A stretch of 11,115 nucleotides of DNA, taken from contig JAKLIT010000041.1 of the NCBI GenBank assembly GCA_022709465.1, positions 1 to 11,115 of the forward strand, given 5' to 3'. The notes below the pieces were generated by a model. The model was not told the origin of the DNA. It made no database searches and saw only the letters and a list, made by a program, of their open reading frames with translations. This stretch comes from Candidatus Omnitrophota bacterium (GTDB taxonomy: Bacteria; Omnitrophota; Koll11; Pluralincolimonadales; Pluralincolimonadaceae). Positions 10,176 to 11,115 of the stretch are shown here, one piece after another. The position numbers and the translations under genes are program-made. Positions within the stretch are counted from its first letter, which is position 1; every line of letters starts with the position of its first letter.

Positions 10176-10341
10176 GGTCAAGATCAGGTCGCTTGCCGTA
10201 GCGCTCGGCATCCCGTGTGTCACGACGATACCGGGCGCGGATGCCGCCGTAAAAGGCATAGACGCGATGCAAAAATACGGGCCCGAGGTCAAGCCTTTGA
10301 AGGAATGGCACAGGGCTTTGCAGGATAAACTGAGGCAATAG
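10171..10341 (+). other. Out-of-frame C-terminal remnant of carB (56 codons)
   Basis: In the +1 frame relative to carB, 56 codons from GAT (10171) to the TAG at 10339-10341 encode [13 protein letters not shown], then VTTIPGADAAVKGI and EWHRALQDKLRQ, the standard end of the CarB allosteric domain. The frame has no suitable start codon near its beginning and no ribosome-binding site, so it is not a separate gene. The stop abuts the pyrK ATG directly, the spacing expected if the intact carB once ended here. Repaired, CarB would be about 1076 residues or slightly more. Family members usually have several residues between NTPSG and this segment, so a short deletion of 3n+2 bases is the simplest cause. 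Confidence 0.85.
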
Positions 10342-11115
10342 ATGAAGCAGGCAAAGGGGAAGGTCGTATCCAACAGGGAAGTGAAGCCGGGATATTTCCT
10401 TATGTCCATAAAGTGCCCGCCTGTTGCAAAAGCCGCAAAACCGGGGCAGTTCCTGACCATCAGGTGCGGTAACGCCACAGAGCCGCTCCTAAGGAGGCCG
10501 TTCGGTTTCCACGGCGTGGAAGGCGGCTCATTCCGGATACTTTATGAAGTGCTGGGGAAGGGCACGGCGATGTTATCATCAGCGAAGGCCGGGGAGACGC
10601 TCGACATACTGGGGCCCCTGGGTAAAGGATTCATGATCCCGGAAGGCAGGAAAAACATCGTGATAATCGCCGGCGGTATAGGTGTGGCGCCGCTCGCTTT
10701 CCTCGCAGAGGAGCTATTAAAGGATAAAAAGAAGGGGATTTCGGTTATAATAGGGGCAAGGGACAGGAGCTCGCTCCTTTGCCGGGAACATTTTGAAGGC
10801 CTGGGCATAAAGACGCTTGTGGCTACGGATGACGGCAGTTGCGGCAAGAGATGTTTTGCGACTGACCTGCTGGAAAGGTCGATCGACGGGAAAAGGCCTT
10901 CGGAGACGATCTTGTATGCCTGCGGGCCGTCGCCGATGCTCAAGGCCGCAGCGCACGCCGCGAAGAAGCGAGGGATCGAGGCCTACGGGTCTTTTGAGGA
11001 ATATATAGCGTGCGGAGTAGGCGCGTGCCTCGGTTGCGCGATAAGGACGAAGTCCGGGTATAAACTCATCTGTAAGGACGGGCCGGTATTCAAACTGGAA
11101 GAGATGATATGGTAA
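10342..11115 (+). CDS. pyrK: Dihydroorotate dehydrogenase electron-transfer subunit (FAD, [2Fe-2S])
   Basis: PyrK (PyrDII) passes electrons from dihydroorotate oxidation in PyrDB to NAD+, as part of the class 1B enzyme. It has 257 residues, the normal size. The FAD-binding part shows KPGQFLTIR (33-41) and LLRRPFGFHG (49-58), followed by GPLGKGF (91-97). The NAD(H)-binding domain has IAGGIGVAPL (109-118) and YACGPSPML (192-200). The [2Fe-2S] cluster ligands are C224, C229, C232 and C244, with the family spacing C-x4-C-x2-C-x11-C. The ATG directly follows the out-of-frame carB stop. The gene ends with the last base of the window, so its partner pyrD is probably just outside. The related SudA/NfnA-type subunits share this fold, but the pyr operon context favours PyrK. 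Confidence 0.93.
   Translation: MKQAKGKVVSNREVKPGYFLMSIKCPPVAKAAKPGQFLTIRCGNATEPLLRRPFGFHGVEGGSFRILYEVLGKGTAMLSSAKAGETLDILGPLGKGFMIPEGRKNIVIIAGGIGVAPLAFLAEELLKDKKKGISVIIGARDRSSLLCREHFEGLGIKTLVATDDGSCGKRCFATDLLERSIDGKRPSETILYACGPSPMLKAAAHAAKKRGIEAYGSFEEYIACGVGACLGCAIRTKSGYKLICKDGPVFKLEEMIW

Overview
The window looks like chromosomal DNA from a Gram-negative-type (diderm) bacterium: it carries a lipid A gene (lpxA) and an exported lipoprotein. The genes are tightly packed on the + strand, are fairly GC-rich and favour ATA (Ile) and AGG (Arg) codons. Together with a PyrR-controlled pyrimidine operon and a large coiled-coil hybrid protein, this would fit an uncultured lineage such as Omnitrophota. 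That placement is an inference and is not proven by the sequence.

Region 1 (1-2702) is an envelope module. The 3' part of lpxA (first step of lipid A synthesis) overlaps by 43 bases a 697-residue protein that combines a cytoplasmic PilZ (c-di-GMP-binding) domain, one membrane span, long coiled coils and a C-terminal TIM-barrel glycosidase-like domain. The barrel keeps a probable nucleophile Glu but has Asn-Asp where clan GH-A enzymes normally have Asn-Glu.

Region 2 (2703-2891) is a compact regulatory leader. It holds a near-consensus sigma-70-type promoter, a textbook PyrR-binding RNA hairpin, a competing antiterminator and a strong intrinsic terminator just before pyrR. A possible 31-codon leader ORF has its Shine-Dalgarno inside the PyrR-binding stem, runs through the terminator, and stops just inside pyrR.

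Region 3 (2892-11115) is the de novo pyrimidine operon: pyrR, pyrB, pyrC, a small TPR-like lipoprotein, carA, carB and pyrK, with gaps of about 0-20 bases or short overlaps. CarA/CarB make carbamoyl phosphate, PyrB makes carbamoyl aspartate, PyrC closes the ring to dihydroorotate, and PyrK is the electron-transfer subunit for a PyrD-type dihydroorotate dehydrogenase that should lie just beyond the window. PyrR would sense UMP/UTP and attenuate the whole operon. carB carries a frameshift near its 3' end: the last 56 codons of its allosteric domain are present but out of frame, and they end directly against the pyrK start. This is either a real recent mutation or an assembly error.

No tRNA, rRNA, CRISPR array, insertion sequence or phage gene was seen. 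The largest non-coding stretch is the 189-base pyr leader.
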